In this document: one piece after another, positions 17,729 through 26,266 of the stretch
How positions within the stretch are numbered: the stretch's first letter is position 1
Layout of the letters: the number at the start of each line of letters is the position of its first letter
Assembly (NCBI GenBank): GCA_023255875.1
Contig: JAGDVY010000015.1
Coordinates: forward strand, 1 to 43,225
Reading direction: 5' to 3'
DNA length: 43,225 nucleotides
Origin: Hydrogenobacter sp.
GTDB lineage: Bacteria > Aquificota > Aquificia > Aquificales > Aquificaceae
The notes under the pieces: model-generated
The model's database searches: none
Seen by the model: only the letters and a program-made list of their open reading frames with translations
What the model was told of the DNA's origin: nothing
Program-made: the position numbers and the translations under genes

Positions 17729-18401
17729 ACTTCCCCAATGGCAGAGAATGTTTCTCTTTGTGATAATGCCCATTATCCTTATTATTTTCCTTTACCTTGT
17801 ATATCTCCAGCCTAAAATAGATGAATTAAATAAATTAAGGGATCAGGAAAGGAACATACAGACGGAGATAGAAAACCTGAGGCGTGCCACAAACCCAAAG
17901 GTTCTTGAGAATCTAAGGAAGAAAGAAGAGGAAACAAAAAGACTTTTAGAAGAACAGGAAAAAGAGCTCTTTTCCATGGTGGGAAACATTCCTACAAAAA
18001 AAGATGTAAGCACTATAGTCAAAAGTATAGGTCTTTTGGCAAAGAGGAGCGGACTTACCATAACCAATGTACAGATACAACCCGGTCAAGAAACCTTTTA
18101 TGTACTTGAAACTGTAGGGAATGAAAAATTCGTTAAAGAACTTCAAATACAAACCCCACAAGCACAACAAGTACAACAACAGAAACAACAGCAACAGAAA
18201 CCAGAAGGTGTGAAATACATAAAGCAGAACATAAAAGTGAGCTTTATGGGACCTTACCCAGCGGTTGAAAAATTTATGAAAGGTCTGTCAGAGGGTGGTG
18301 TTTTATCCTACCCTTCAAGCATACAGCTATCTCAGGCGGAATCAGGAAAATTGCGTGGAGAATTAGAACTTTTTGTTCTTATAAAGGAGGAGGAAAAGTG
18401 A
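17712..18401 (+). CDS. pilO: PilO-like type IV pilus inner-membrane protein
   Basis: I chose ATG 17712 (MQKINELPQW), preceded by AGGAGGG at 17698-17704, giving 229 residues. A longer frame from 17655 would only re-read pilN. The product has a membrane helix (about residues 13-33), a coiled coil (KIDELNKLRDQERNIQTEIE), and a periplasmic domain beginning MVGNIPTKKDVSTIVKSIG that is typical of PilO. An insertion of alternating Gln (QAQQVQQQKQQQQKPE) interrupts the domain near residue 155. It overlaps the next small gene by 4 nt. Confidence 0.85.
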   Translation: MQKINELPQWQRMFLFVIMPIILIIFLYLVYLQPKIDELNKLRDQERNIQTEIENLRRATNPKVLENLRKKEEETKRLLEEQEKELFSMVGNIPTKKDVSTIVKSIGLLAKRSGLTITNVQIQPGQETFYVLETVGNEKFVKELQIQTPQAQQVQQQKQQQQKPEGVKYIKQNIKVSFMGPYPAVEKFMKGLSEGGVLSYPSSIQLSQAESGKLRGELELFVLIKEEEK

Positions 18402-18616
18402 GAAATTTGCTTTTGTTAGCCTTGGTGGGTGTAGCCTTTTCGCAGAAGGCTTTTGAAAGTTTAGAGGGTGCTGTAGGTTATATAGTTATTGAAAAAAACG
18501 GAAGGACAGAAAATTACATAGTAGTAGAGGAAAAGGACGGAAAGGTAAAGACCATTAGGGTAAACCAGAACCCATCGCAGTTTCTAAAAAAGACTGAAGA
18601 AGGAGGGAAGAAATGA
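18398..18616 (+). CDS. Small secreted protein in the pilP position (72 aa)
   Basis: A GTG start at 18398 follows AAAGGAGGAGG and overlaps the pilO stop by 4 nt; the 3' end overlaps pilQ by 4 nt. The product has a short signal peptide (LLLLALVGVAFSQ) and a mature part of about 55 residues that could be a small beta domain (AVGYIVIEKNGRTENYIVVE). In pil operons, pilP lies exactly here and encodes a periplasmic lipoprotein that connects PilNO to PilQ. This protein has no lipobox cysteine and is much shorter than typical PilP (about 150-180 residues). It may be a minimal replacement or a remnant. The function is inferred from position only. Confidence 0.7.
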   Translation: MRNLLLLALVGVAFSQKAFESLEGAVGYIVIEKNGRTENYIVVEEKDGKVKTIRVNQNPSQFLKKTEEGGKK

Positions 18617-20364
18617 GGAAGGTAGTTTTGTCTATACTTTTTCTGCTGAGCGTGTCTTTGGCACAGATCATAAAAGAAATGAAGTTTGAAAATGTAAAAC
18701 TGGAAACAGTGCTAAAAGCTCTGTCTCAGGTTGCTAACATGAATGTCATCTTTGATCCTCAGGTATCTCAAGAAGTGTCCAAAACTGTCAGTATAGCCAT
18801 ATACAAGCCAGTGCCCGTTGGAGAAGCTATGAACATAATACTCAAGGAGTACGGACTTATAGCGGTACCAGTAGATAAAAGCGTTTATAAGATAACCAAG
18901 GCTGGAGAGATAAGCATAAGCCTTTCTGGACTTGATGACACTCAAATAGATAAGTTTGTGAAGTTTCTAAAGCCAAGAGTGAGCCCATCTGCGGAAATAG
19001 TCATAGACAAAACTTTAAAGACAGTCTATATAAGAGATGAAGAAAGCAATATAAAGAAGCTGGAGCCCATACTCAAAGACTATACTAAGATTGTGGAAAA
19101 AGTGGCACCCGCGGAAGAACGTGTTACTAGAGTTTTCTATCTTAAAAACATATCCTTAGACGAAGCGGAAAGGCTTTTGAGTGCCTATAAAAGACCAGAT
19201 ACGGTAATTACTAAAGTGTATAGTTTTTCCGCTCTTGTGATAACAGATACCCCCAAGCAGATGGAAAAGTATCATGAAGTACTTAAAAACTTTCTCACCA
19301 TGACACCTGCGGAAAGAAGACCTGTAACCAAGATCTTCTACCTTAAGTACATAAGCCCGGACGAGTTTATAAAGATGATAGAACCCCTTAGGTCAGAGGC
19401 TGGCACTATATTGAGCGGTGGAGCCTTAAGGACACAAGCACCTATACAACAGCCACAAATGGCGCAAACTCAACAACAACAAACCCCTCCTTCACCCATA
19501 CTCAAAGAGTTCAACGCGGTGATGATCACAGACTATCCAGAAGTTATAGAGAAGATAAGAGAAAGATTTAAAGATTACATAAGTGATTCACCCGTCCAAG
19601 TCAAGATAGAGGCAAGGATCATTGAGATAAGAGAGGAAGCTTTAAGGGAGCTGGGTATAAATTGGAATGTTTTGCTCTCTAATACAAAGGTATCTCAGTT
19701 TTGGAGCGGTGGAGTAGGACAAGGAGCCAACATAGGCACTTCGCCACCTGTTCCTAGTACTATATTTGGACCTCCTACCCCTCCTCCATATTACACGCCT
19801 GGGCTTTCTTCCACTCCAGGTGGTATATTCACCTTTACCTATGGGAAGGGAGTTTTAAATGCCCTAAACCTAAGACTATCCGCTCTTGAACGTATATCCT
19901 TGGCAAGAAACATAGCCAAACCTACAGTAGTGACCATAAACGCTCAAAAGGCAACCATAAAACAGGGAGTGCAGATACCTTATCAAACCACTGTAGTTGC
20001 GGGGGGTGCTCAGGCTGCCAACATACAGTTTAAAGATGTGGTGCTTCAGCTTGATGTCACGCCAGTTGTCTCACCAGACGGTAGGATACTCTTAGACATA
20101 AACCTCAAGAGGGATACACCAGGACAGCAAACTCCCCAGGGGCCTGCTATAAACACCAAAGAAGCCTCCACAAAGGTGGTAGTCAACGATGGAGACACCT
20201 TAGTTATAGGAGGTATAATAGACAACCAAGAGTCTAAGACTAACGAAGGGGTTCCAGGTCTTGTGAGAGTGCCCATACTCAAGTGGATCTTTGGACAAGA
20301 AAGATTACAAAACACTCAGACCGAACTCCTCATATTCCTAACTCCAGTACTTATAAGAGAATGA
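18613..20364 (+). CDS. pilQ: Type IV pilus secretin PilQ
   Basis: PilQ forms the outer-membrane ring through which the pilus passes. This 583-residue protein has a signal peptide (VLSILFLLSVSLAQ), an N0/STN domain (KFENVKLETVLKALSQVANM to about residue 95), N1-type repeats with RVFYLKNISLDEAERLL and KIFYLKYISPDEFIKMI, a Gln/Pro-rich linker (about 275-295), and the secretin barrel. The barrel includes ARIIEIREEALRELGINWN, a glycine- and proline-rich gate region, and a terminal VVNDGDTLVIGGIID. It lacks the AMIN domains found at the N-terminus of many proteobacterial PilQ proteins. It overlaps the next gene by 4 nt. Confidence 0.94.
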   Translation: MRKVVLSILFLLSVSLAQIIKEMKFENVKLETVLKALSQVANMNVIFDPQVSQEVSKTVSIAIYKPVPVGEAMNIILKEYGLIAVPVDKSVYKITKAGEISISLSGLDDTQIDKFVKFLKPRVSPSAEIVIDKTLKTVYIRDEESNIKKLEPILKDYTKIVEKVAPAEERVTRVFYLKNISLDEAERLLSAYKRPDTVITKVYSFSALVITDTPKQMEKYHEVLKNFLTMTPAERRPVTKIFYLKYISPDEFIKMIEPLRSEAGTILSGGALRTQAPIQQPQMAQTQQQQTPPSPILKEFNAVMITDYPEVIEKIRERFKDYISDSPVQVKIEARIIEIREEALRELGINWNVLLSNTKVSQFWSGGVGQGANIGTSPPVPSTIFGPPTPPPYYTPGLSSTPGGIFTFTYGKGVLNALNLRLSALERISLARNIAKPTVVTINAQKATIKQGVQIPYQTTVVAGGAQAANIQFKDVVLQLDVTPVVSPDGRILLDINLKRDTPGQQTPQGPAINTKEASTKVVVNDGDTLVIGGIIDNQESKTNEGVPGLVRVPILKWIFGQERLQNTQTELLIFLTPVLIRE

Positions 20365-21017
20365 GTGATAATGTAAGGATAAGGATCATCTCATTAAGGG
20401 AAGAAGAAAACATAGAGAAGCTCATTGAAGCTTTAGAGAATTTTGGAGTGAGCATATCAGAATTTTTCAGGTCTATAAACGCTGGTAAACCCTTTGTTTT
20501 TGATGCAGAGAGAGAGGTCTACAACAAATGGAAAGACGTCCTTGACAAACTTTGCTATTACCAAGAAGAACCTTACGTAAAAACTGTATCCCCTTTGGGC
20601 TTTACCGCGTTAGCTCTTTTGGATACCTTCTTGGTTTTTTCGCTTTCTGAATGGTTTTCAAAAGGTTTAAACTTGGAAGGTATAGTATCTGGTTTTTTTG
20701 CATCTCAAGTGCTCTTGTGGTCCTTCATCTCCATATTTAAGCTCTTTGTTGCATTTCTTCTGTATGCAGGCTTTGTGCAGAATCTTGAGACAACACCTGT
20801 GGGATATCTTTTCAAAGTAAGATATGTGATAAATAGCAAGGATATAAAAATCTTTATTTCCTTTATGCTTATGCCCATAGCGGGTATTCTGCTAATTAGC
20901 TCACCTTTTGGAAGTCTTGTAAAGCTTTTTGGCTTATTTCTCTTTGGTTTCTTTGTGGGTGGCTGTCTTTCTGGAGTACTAACTTCTCATTACCGACTGC
21001 GTATAGAAAGAGCATAA
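20361..21017 (+). CDS. Membrane protein of unknown function, end of the pil operon
   Basis: I place the start at ATG 20361, in the canonical 4-nt overlap with the pilQ stop; the open frame upstream is a shadow of pilQ. The 218-residue product has a cytoplasmic-looking N-terminal part of about 75 residues (VRIRIISLREEENIEKLIEA), then about four hydrophobic helices in a layout reminiscent of Yip1/DUF1282-type proteins. I do not recognise a specific family. Co-transcription with pilQ suggests a pilus-related or envelope role, but this is inference. Its 3' end overlaps the convergent flippase gene by 28 nt. Confidence 0.7.
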   Translation: MSDNVRIRIISLREEENIEKLIEALENFGVSISEFFRSINAGKPFVFDAEREVYNKWKDVLDKLCYYQEEPYVKTVSPLGFTALALLDTFLVFSLSEWFSKGLNLEGIVSGFFASQVLLWSFISIFKLFVAFLLYAGFVQNLETTPVGYLFKVRYVINSKDIKIFISFMLMPIAGILLISSPFGSLVKLFGLFLFGFFVGGCLSGVLTSHYRLRIERA

Positions 21018-22153
21018 AGTAATAAAAAGCACAGGTTTAGGAAAAATATGTAAAACATGTACCACCAAACACTTCCAAAAGGAATTACTAAAAATCCTGT
21101 GTAATAAGTAAAAAGATGTAAGTAAGGCAACCAAAGTTTGGTACCCAAAGCGGTAAGAAGATAAATGAAGACCAATGTTAAAGTTAAAATGAACACTGCA
21201 AAAAGATAAAAAGGTAGGTAAGTAAAGGCTGGAAGGAACTTTTCAGAGAACAGAAGCACAAAAAGATATTTGCCTACAAAGATCAAAGAAACTTCAAAAA
21301 GTATAAATACAGAAAACACTAAAAGTAGCACTTTTTTTAGAAAACTTATCACTAACTCTTCCTTCTGTGAGTACATTACGAATTTGGGAAAGAACACAGT
21401 CATAAACGTTAGAATAAGCCATATAAACACCTTGCCTACCAAAGATACCGAAGCATAAAGCCCTGCAACAGAAGGTTCAAAGATGCGCCTTATAAAAAGA
21501 TCGTCCGCATACACAAAAAAGCCAACGGGGGAAGTAAAAAGCGAGGCTTTAATAAGACTCAAAAGAGATATTTTTTTGGGTTTTGTAAAAAACACTCTAT
21601 TTATACCAAAAAGCATACTAAGAGTAGAAAAAGTGCTAACAATGAATGAGAAGAGCACACCAATGATCCCTAAATTTACAAAGAGGATGACACTTAGAAG
21701 CCTTATGCTCTGCTCAAAAACCACGGAAATAGCAAGCAGGCTAAACCTTTCTAAGGATTGAAGATAAGCTCTTTCTATCATAAGCATCTGTTGAAGAAAC
21801 CACACACCAGCTACTACCCAAAAATACTGAGCCTTTGATATCCTAAAAAATTCTCTTAGGAGTTCAGAAAACACAATCCCCAATATAAGAATGGAAACTC
21901 CAAGCAATAAGCCCAATAATCTGAGATAAGAAAGCACCTTTTTGATCTCCTGCCCATGCCTTAGTAGTTCTTTAACCACGGGAGTAGAGAGTAGATTTAT
22001 GAAGTTTCCTACGCTTAGCATGAGAGCATAAATAACCATAAACTCACCGTATCCATGCACTCCCAGATGCCTACTTACAAAAAAGTGAAAGGCATAGCCT
22101 ACGGCGTTGGCATACAAAAAGGCAAAGCTTACAAAAGAGAGGTTTTTTATCAT
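20990..22153 (-). CDS. Polysaccharide flippase (Wzx/MurJ-like, MOP superfamily)
   Basis: This 387-residue polytopic protein belongs to the oligosaccharide-flippase group. The N-terminus KNLSFVSFAFLYANAVGYAF, then SRHLGVHGYGEFMVIYALML, has the conserved LG..yG.f motif after the first helix. About 11-12 hydrophobic segments follow. Such proteins flip lipid-linked sugars from the cytoplasmic to the periplasmic face. I chose ATG 22153 because it overlaps the upstream glycosyltransferase stop by 4 nt; the frame upstream to 22201 repeats that gene's end. It is the last gene of the pilin-glycosyltransferase run. The substrate is unknown. Confidence 0.85.
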   Translation of the reverse strand: MIKNLSFVSFAFLYANAVGYAFHFFVSRHLGVHGYGEFMVIYALMLSVGNFINLLSTPVVKELLRHGQEIKKVLSYLRLLGLLLGVSILILGIVFSELLREFFRISKAQYFWVVAGVWFLQQMLMIERAYLQSLERFSLLAISVVFEQSIRLLSVILFVNLGIIGVLFSFIVSTFSTLSMLFGINRVFFTKPKKISLLSLIKASLFTSPVGFFVYADDLFIRRIFEPSVAGLYASVSLVGKVFIWLILTFMTVFFPKFVMYSQKEELVISFLKKVLLLVFSVFILFEVSLIFVGKYLFVLLFSEKFLPAFTYLPFYLFAVFILTLTLVFIYLLTALGTKLWLPYLHLFTYYTGFLVIPFGSVWWYMFYIFFLNLCFLLLYALSIRSR

Positions 22154-23208
22154 ACCAAACTCTTTATATACTCCTCGTAGAGCTGGGATATCTTGTCCCA
22201 AGTGTGTTCTTTGGCAAACTCTATACCCCTTTTGCCCATCTCAAGCACCAGATCATCTCTTTCATACAAGAACTTTATCTTTTCCGTAAGGTCCTTAGGG
22301 TCATCTTTGCGGAAGCTAATACCAAATCCTCCCTGCACCACATAAGAGAACACGGGAATATCGCTAACAATCACAGGCTTTCCGCAGGAGGCAGACTCAA
22401 GAGCTACTATCCCCTGTCCTTCGTATCTTGAAGGCATGACTAAAAATTTTGAACCTTTGATGAAATTAAACTTTTCCTCTTCCGTTAGTCTTCCCAAATA
22501 CTCCACATTTTTGCAACCATCTACCATTTTTAAAAACTTCTCTCTGTCTTTTCCGTCCCCAGCTATCTTAAATTTTATGCGTTTTAACTCTTTTATGGCT
22601 TTAGCTAAAAGATCCAATCCTTTTTGAGTTATATCAAGCCTGCCAAGGTATGCAACATAATGTCCCAATTCAAAACTACTCTCGACTTTATTAACACCGT
22701 TGGGTATTATCTGAGCTTTGATTTTGTACACTTTATTTAAAAATTCAGAGACGGAAATTATGTGCCTGTATCTTTTGGGATAAAACCTTTCCACCAAGAA
22801 AAAAGGCAACCCAAAAAGAAAATACTTTTTTAAGATGTTTATACCTTCGTAGTGGTGGATTTGAAGAACCACAGGCTTTTTATCTTGATACCTGTATGCG
22901 AAAATGGGATTCCAAGGTGCAAAGTCTTCTACTATTAGGTCGTAATCTCTGTAATGTTTGTCCAAAAAACTTTTGGCTCTTAAAGCGTAAGAGAAGGTGC
23001 TAATAATATAGTTTTTGTCAGAACCTAAAAACAAAAACTTTATGCCTTCTTTTTCGCCTTCTTGAGCCTTTGGATGATTTCCGCTCACTACCGTTATTTG
23101 GTAGCCTTTTTGGGCAAGCCTTCTGTATATTTCAAAAACTCTTACCGCTCCACCTCCACCTACCCAAGGGTTGTTTATGTGGTCGTAGATAAAGTGAACT
23201 ATTCTCAT
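22150..23208 (-). CDS. Family 4 glycosyltransferase (GT-B fold)
   Basis: This 352-residue GT4-type enzyme has an N-terminal acceptor domain with the glycine-rich HINNPWVGGGGAVRVFEIYR, the inter-domain IIPNGV, a donor domain beginning VAYLGRLDITQKGLDLLAKA, and the E-x7-E motif in SRYEGQGIVALESASCGKP. It would retain configuration and use a nucleotide sugar, transferring to a growing glycan. It overlaps the flippase and the methyltransferase by 4 nt each. Donor and acceptor cannot be read from the sequence. Confidence 0.9.
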   Translation of the reverse strand: MRIVHFIYDHINNPWVGGGGAVRVFEIYRRLAQKGYQITVVSGNHPKAQEGEKEGIKFLFLGSDKNYIISTFSYALRAKSFLDKHYRDYDLIVEDFAPWNPIFAYRYQDKKPVVLQIHHYEGINILKKYFLFGLPFFLVERFYPKRYRHIISVSEFLNKVYKIKAQIIPNGVNKVESSFELGHYVAYLGRLDITQKGLDLLAKAIKELKRIKFKIAGDGKDREKFLKMVDGCKNVEYLGRLTEEEKFNFIKGSKFLVMPSRYEGQGIVALESASCGKPVIVSDIPVFSYVVQGGFGISFRKDDPKDLTEKIKFLYERDDLVLEMGKRGIEFAKEHTWDKISQLYEEYIKSLV

Positions 23209-23933
23209 GGTTTTTTCGCTATTATATAAACGGTTCTTCCAAATATTTCGTAGGGTATAAAGGAAAAATCATTGGGTGTGAGAAGATTAAGCAGAGGATA
23301 TATAGGTAGAAGAGGCAAGTACTCCCACCATCTTAAAACCTTCACTTGATAGACTTCAAAACCGCACATTTGGGCAAGGGTTTTTAGGCTCTTTTTGGTC
23401 CAAGGTCTTATGTGAGTTGGGTCTGAGTAAAAGTTATAGCCTTCTGGGCAGAAAAGGGAAGTGTAATACTCAGTAGTGCAGTAAAAGTATCCGTTTTTTT
23501 TCAAAACTCTGAAGCTCTCCAGAAAGAGCTTTTGAGGATTTCTTAGGTGTTCCAGTACAAAGGTGGAAAGGACTACATCAAAGCTTTCTTCCTCAAAGGG
23601 AAGGCTCTGTTCCTCTATGTCACACGCAGAAAAGCTAACATAATCTGGCAGTAAAGGGTTTTTCTCAAGGTCTACTCCAAAGAGCTCTGCAGAAGGGTTG
23701 AGAAACTTCCTTATAAAGTATAGTACTTCTCCCGTTCCACAGCCCACATCAAGGATCTTAGAGGAGGTCTTTATGTTGGGTATCCCGCTTAGCTTTTTCA
23801 CAGATATGTTAGTAAGTCTGTAGTAGAGCTTCTCTGTAATGGCGTACTTTTCAAAAAGCTTTCTTACAAAGGGTCTTAGTCCTATCTCTCTAATGTTTGC
23901 AAGATGCTCCTGATAACCTTTATGCTTTTCCAA
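23205..23933 (-). CDS. Class I SAM-dependent methyltransferase
   Basis: The 242-residue protein has the SAM-binding motif I ILDVGCGTGEVLYF, the acidic residue in ELFGVDLEKN, motif II near ACDIEEQSLPFEEESFDVVL, and FVLEHLRNPQKLFLESFRVL of the Methyltransf_11 type. Its place among glycosyltransferases suggests that it methylates a sugar of the glycan, perhaps as a cap that stops elongation. That is inference. The C-terminal part (about 165-240) is more hydrophobic than usual. It overlaps the next upstream gene by 14 nt. Confidence 0.87.
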   Translation of the reverse strand: MEKHKGYQEHLANIREIGLRPFVRKLFEKYAITEKLYYRLTNISVKKLSGIPNIKTSSKILDVGCGTGEVLYFIRKFLNPSAELFGVDLEKNPLLPDYVSFSACDIEEQSLPFEEESFDVVLSTFVLEHLRNPQKLFLESFRVLKKNGYFYCTTEYYTSLFCPEGYNFYSDPTHIRPWTKKSLKTLAQMCGFEVYQVKVLRWWEYLPLLPIYPLLNLLTPNDFSFIPYEIFGRTVYIIAKKP

Positions 23934-24627
23934 GCCTTAGCCTCCACACCATAATTGCTGCTTCTAATGCTATCTTTTTGTTCATTTTTGAAGAACCGCT
24001 GTTTCTTTCGTAAAATATTATAGGAATTTCGCATACTCTAAAGCCAAGCTTGTAAGTTTTGTAGAACATCTCTATTTGGAAAGCATAACCGTTGGACTTT
24101 ATTCCCTTTAGGTCTATCTTTTCCAATACCTCTCTTTTGTAGCATCTGTATCCACTGGTAATATCTGTAAACTGACTTACACCAAGTATAGTAGTTGCAT
24201 AAAAGTTGGCAAACTTAGATATGAGAAGTCTTTTAAAGTCCCAACCTACTACGCTTATAGTCCCTTTTGTGTATCTGGAACCAATCACAAGATGACACCC
24301 TTCTTCTGCCTTTTCTACAAACCTTGGTATGTCCAAAGGATCGTGAGAGAGGTCCGCGTCCATCTCAAAGAAAAGCTCATAATCCCTCTCAAGACCCCAT
24401 TTGAAACCTTCCACATACGCAGTGCCAAGTCCAAGCTTTGTATGTCTTTTTAGGAGGTTCACTCTGCTGGTCTTTTCCATCCACCTTAAAACTCTCTCTT
24501 GTGTGCCATCCTGTGAGTTGTCATCTACTACAAGCACATCCACAAAGGGATGTTGTAAAGTCCTCTCAAGCACCTTATCTATGTTGTCCGCTTCGTTGTA
24601 AGTGGGTAGTACTACCAACGCTTTCAT
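23920..24627 (-). CDS. Family 2 glycosyltransferase, polyprenyl-phosphate mannose synthase-like (DPM1-like)
   Basis: I chose ATG 24627 (MKALVVLPTYNEA), giving 235 residues and a 4-nt overlap with the upstream gene; the frame upstream is a shadow. The GT-A features are VVLPTYNEADNI, VLVVDDNSQDGTQERV, GLGTAYVEGF, the DAD metal motif in FEMDADLSHDP, GSRYTKGT and TSGYRCYKREVLEKI. These match the DPM1 group, which makes polyprenyl-phosphate-mannose (or another hexose) from the NDP-sugar. There are no C-terminal membrane helices, so it is the soluble single-domain form. It could supply a GT-C enzyme such as the DUF2723 protein of the same run. Confidence 0.9.
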   Translation of the reverse strand: MKALVVLPTYNEADNIDKVLERTLQHPFVDVLVVDDNSQDGTQERVLRWMEKTSRVNLLKRHTKLGLGTAYVEGFKWGLERDYELFFEMDADLSHDPLDIPRFVEKAEEGCHLVIGSRYTKGTISVVGWDFKRLLISKFANFYATTILGVSQFTDITSGYRCYKREVLEKIDLKGIKSNGYAFQIEMFYKTYKLGFRVCEIPIIFYERNSGSSKMNKKIALEAAIMVWRLRLGKA

Positions 24628-25682
24628 AACAGTCCTCTGTCTTTGAGATAGTTTATAAACTCTGCTTTTGTTTTCTCCCAAGAGAAGTTCCTTGCCCATT
24701 CCACAGCGTTTGTGGAGAGCCTCTTGTAGAGCTCCTTATCTTCCCAAAGCAAGAGGGTTTTTTGTGCCATCTCTTGGTAGTCTCTTACCAAAAACCCCGT
24801 TGTGCCATCTTTTATGCTGTCTTTTAATCCTTGGACCCTGTAGCCTATGGCTGGTGTGCCTACCGCATTGGCTTGGATCACCACCTGAGCCCACCCTTCT
24901 CTTATGCTCGGGACCAAAAGCACATGGGATTTCCTTAAAAGCTGGTACTTTTCTTGATTCTCTACGTACCCTGTGAATACCACACCATCTACAGTTCCAT
25001 ATTTGCTCTCCAGATAAGGTCTAAGGGGACCATCGCCTATGACATAAATCTTTGCGTCCTTTACCTTTTCCTTGACTATCATGTAAGCTTTTAGAGCGTC
25101 TTCTGGGTTTTTGGTTTTTTTGAGCCTTCCCATGTAAGCCAAGGTCAGGGTTTGGCTCTTTTCTGAAATACTAGGTTCTATATCAAGACCGTTGTGTATG
25201 ATGGTGATGTCCCTAAAGCCTATGCTTCTAAGATCCTCTGCGGTAGATTCAGACACAGTTATAGTAGGCTTTTTTCTGTATAGTCTCAGAAGGAGCTTCT
25301 CCAAGAGCCTGAAAGGGTAGCCCAGAGGTCCCAGCTCTGCGGTCCAAAACTCTTCATAAAGCTGGTGTATGAGCAATATGGAGTTTTTCAAAAAGAAGGT
25401 AAGGTATCCCAAGCCGTTGAACTCCTCCACTACAAGCCAGTCTTTGGGCTTTTTAAGAGCGTGAAGAAAGCCATAGATGTGTGTGGTCAGCTCGTTGCCT
25501 TTCCTGATGAACCTTATACCCTCAATATACTCTTCTGCGGGTAGTCCTTTGGGTCTTGAGGCAAACCACTCTACCTTAGCGCCTATGCTAATTAGCGCCC
25601 TTGCCAGCTCCATGGTATAGACCTCTGCCCCACCCCTTTGAGGATGTTTTGTGCATCTCCTATTGAGAAAAAGCACCTTCAT
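24624..25682 (-). CDS. Family 4 glycosyltransferase with altered E-x7-E motif
   Basis: This 352-residue GT-B enzyme has RGGAEVYTMELARALISIGA near the N-terminus, TIIHNGLDIEPS between the domains, LAYMGRLKKTKNPEDALKAY at the start of the donor domain, and the motif SIREGWAQVVIQANAVGTP. In most GT4 enzymes this last motif reads E-x7-E; here the second position is glutamine (codon CAA on the minus strand). It may still work or may be specialised. It overlaps its neighbours by 4 nt on both sides. Confidence 0.88.
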   Translation of the reverse strand: MKVLFLNRRCTKHPQRGGAEVYTMELARALISIGAKVEWFASRPKGLPAEEYIEGIRFIRKGNELTTHIYGFLHALKKPKDWLVVEEFNGLGYLTFFLKNSILLIHQLYEEFWTAELGPLGYPFRLLEKLLLRLYRKKPTITVSESTAEDLRSIGFRDITIIHNGLDIEPSISEKSQTLTLAYMGRLKKTKNPEDALKAYMIVKEKVKDAKIYVIGDGPLRPYLESKYGTVDGVVFTGYVENQEKYQLLRKSHVLLVPSIREGWAQVVIQANAVGTPAIGYRVQGLKDSIKDGTTGFLVRDYQEMAQKTLLLWEDKELYKRLSTNAVEWARNFSWEKTKAEFINYLKDRGLL

Positions 25683-26266
25683 GCTCTATAGAGGCTCAGC
25701 ACCCACAAAGAGAAGAAGACCACAAAGGATAACAAACCTACTCTAAAGGACCTATAAATCATAAAGATCACCGACCCCACCCATCCCAAAAGGGACAGCA
25801 CTACAAGAATACTCCAAAAAACAGAAGGATATGGGTCATAATCCTGCATAGCTTTTAGGTCTTTGTATATCTGCTGATACTTGTCCTCTGGTGGGAGGTT
25901 GTTCTGTATGTAGAGCTCCGTTTTTAGGAGCAGTATGTCTTTGTCTAACTTTTGGGGTTTTTCCGAGTATGGAGTGTATATGCCTCTTATTTGGTATATG
26001 GCAGACCTTAGCGTTTCGTAGCAAAAGAGCCTGTGTTCCTTTTCTTTGAGCTTAGGACAGAGCTTTTCTATCTTCTCTACCGCCTCTTGGTTGTAAGGAC
26101 TAAAGGGCACATAATTTAGAAGTGCTCTCTCATACATGGATATAGCCATAAGAGGCTTTCCAGATACCAAAAGGAGATCACCTTCTCTAATAAGTCTTTT
26201 CTGGTTTTGAAAGAGCACAAACACAGCGCTTATAACCAAAACAAAGATGACCAACAACCACTTCAT
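25679..26266 (-). CDS. Membrane protein of unknown function in the glycan cluster
   Basis: This 195-residue protein has an N-terminal membrane helix (LVIFVLVISAVFVLFQ), a periplasmic or cytoplasmic loop of about 120 residues with a TPR-like part (LLLVSGKPLMAISMYERALL), and two C-terminal helices (SILVVLSLLGWVGSVIFMIY, then SFVVFFSLWVLSLYRA). I do not recognise the family. It is translationally coupled (4-nt overlap) to the GT-C enzyme upstream and a GT4 downstream, so a supporting role in glycan transfer is plausible. Confidence 0.7.
   Translation of the reverse strand: MKWLLVIFVLVISAVFVLFQNQKRLIREGDLLLVSGKPLMAISMYERALLNYVPFSPYNQEAVEKIEKLCPKLKEKEHRLFCYETLRSAIYQIRGIYTPYSEKPQKLDKDILLLKTELYIQNNLPPEDKYQQIYKDLKAMQDYDPYPSVFWSILVVLSLLGWVGSVIFMIYRSFRVGLLSFVVFFSLWVLSLYRA

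Noticed and set aside
18160-18205. CAA/CAG-rich repeat as a simple-sequence element
   Set aside because: It is an in-frame Gln-rich linker within PilO; a similar one exists in PilQ at about 19441-19490.
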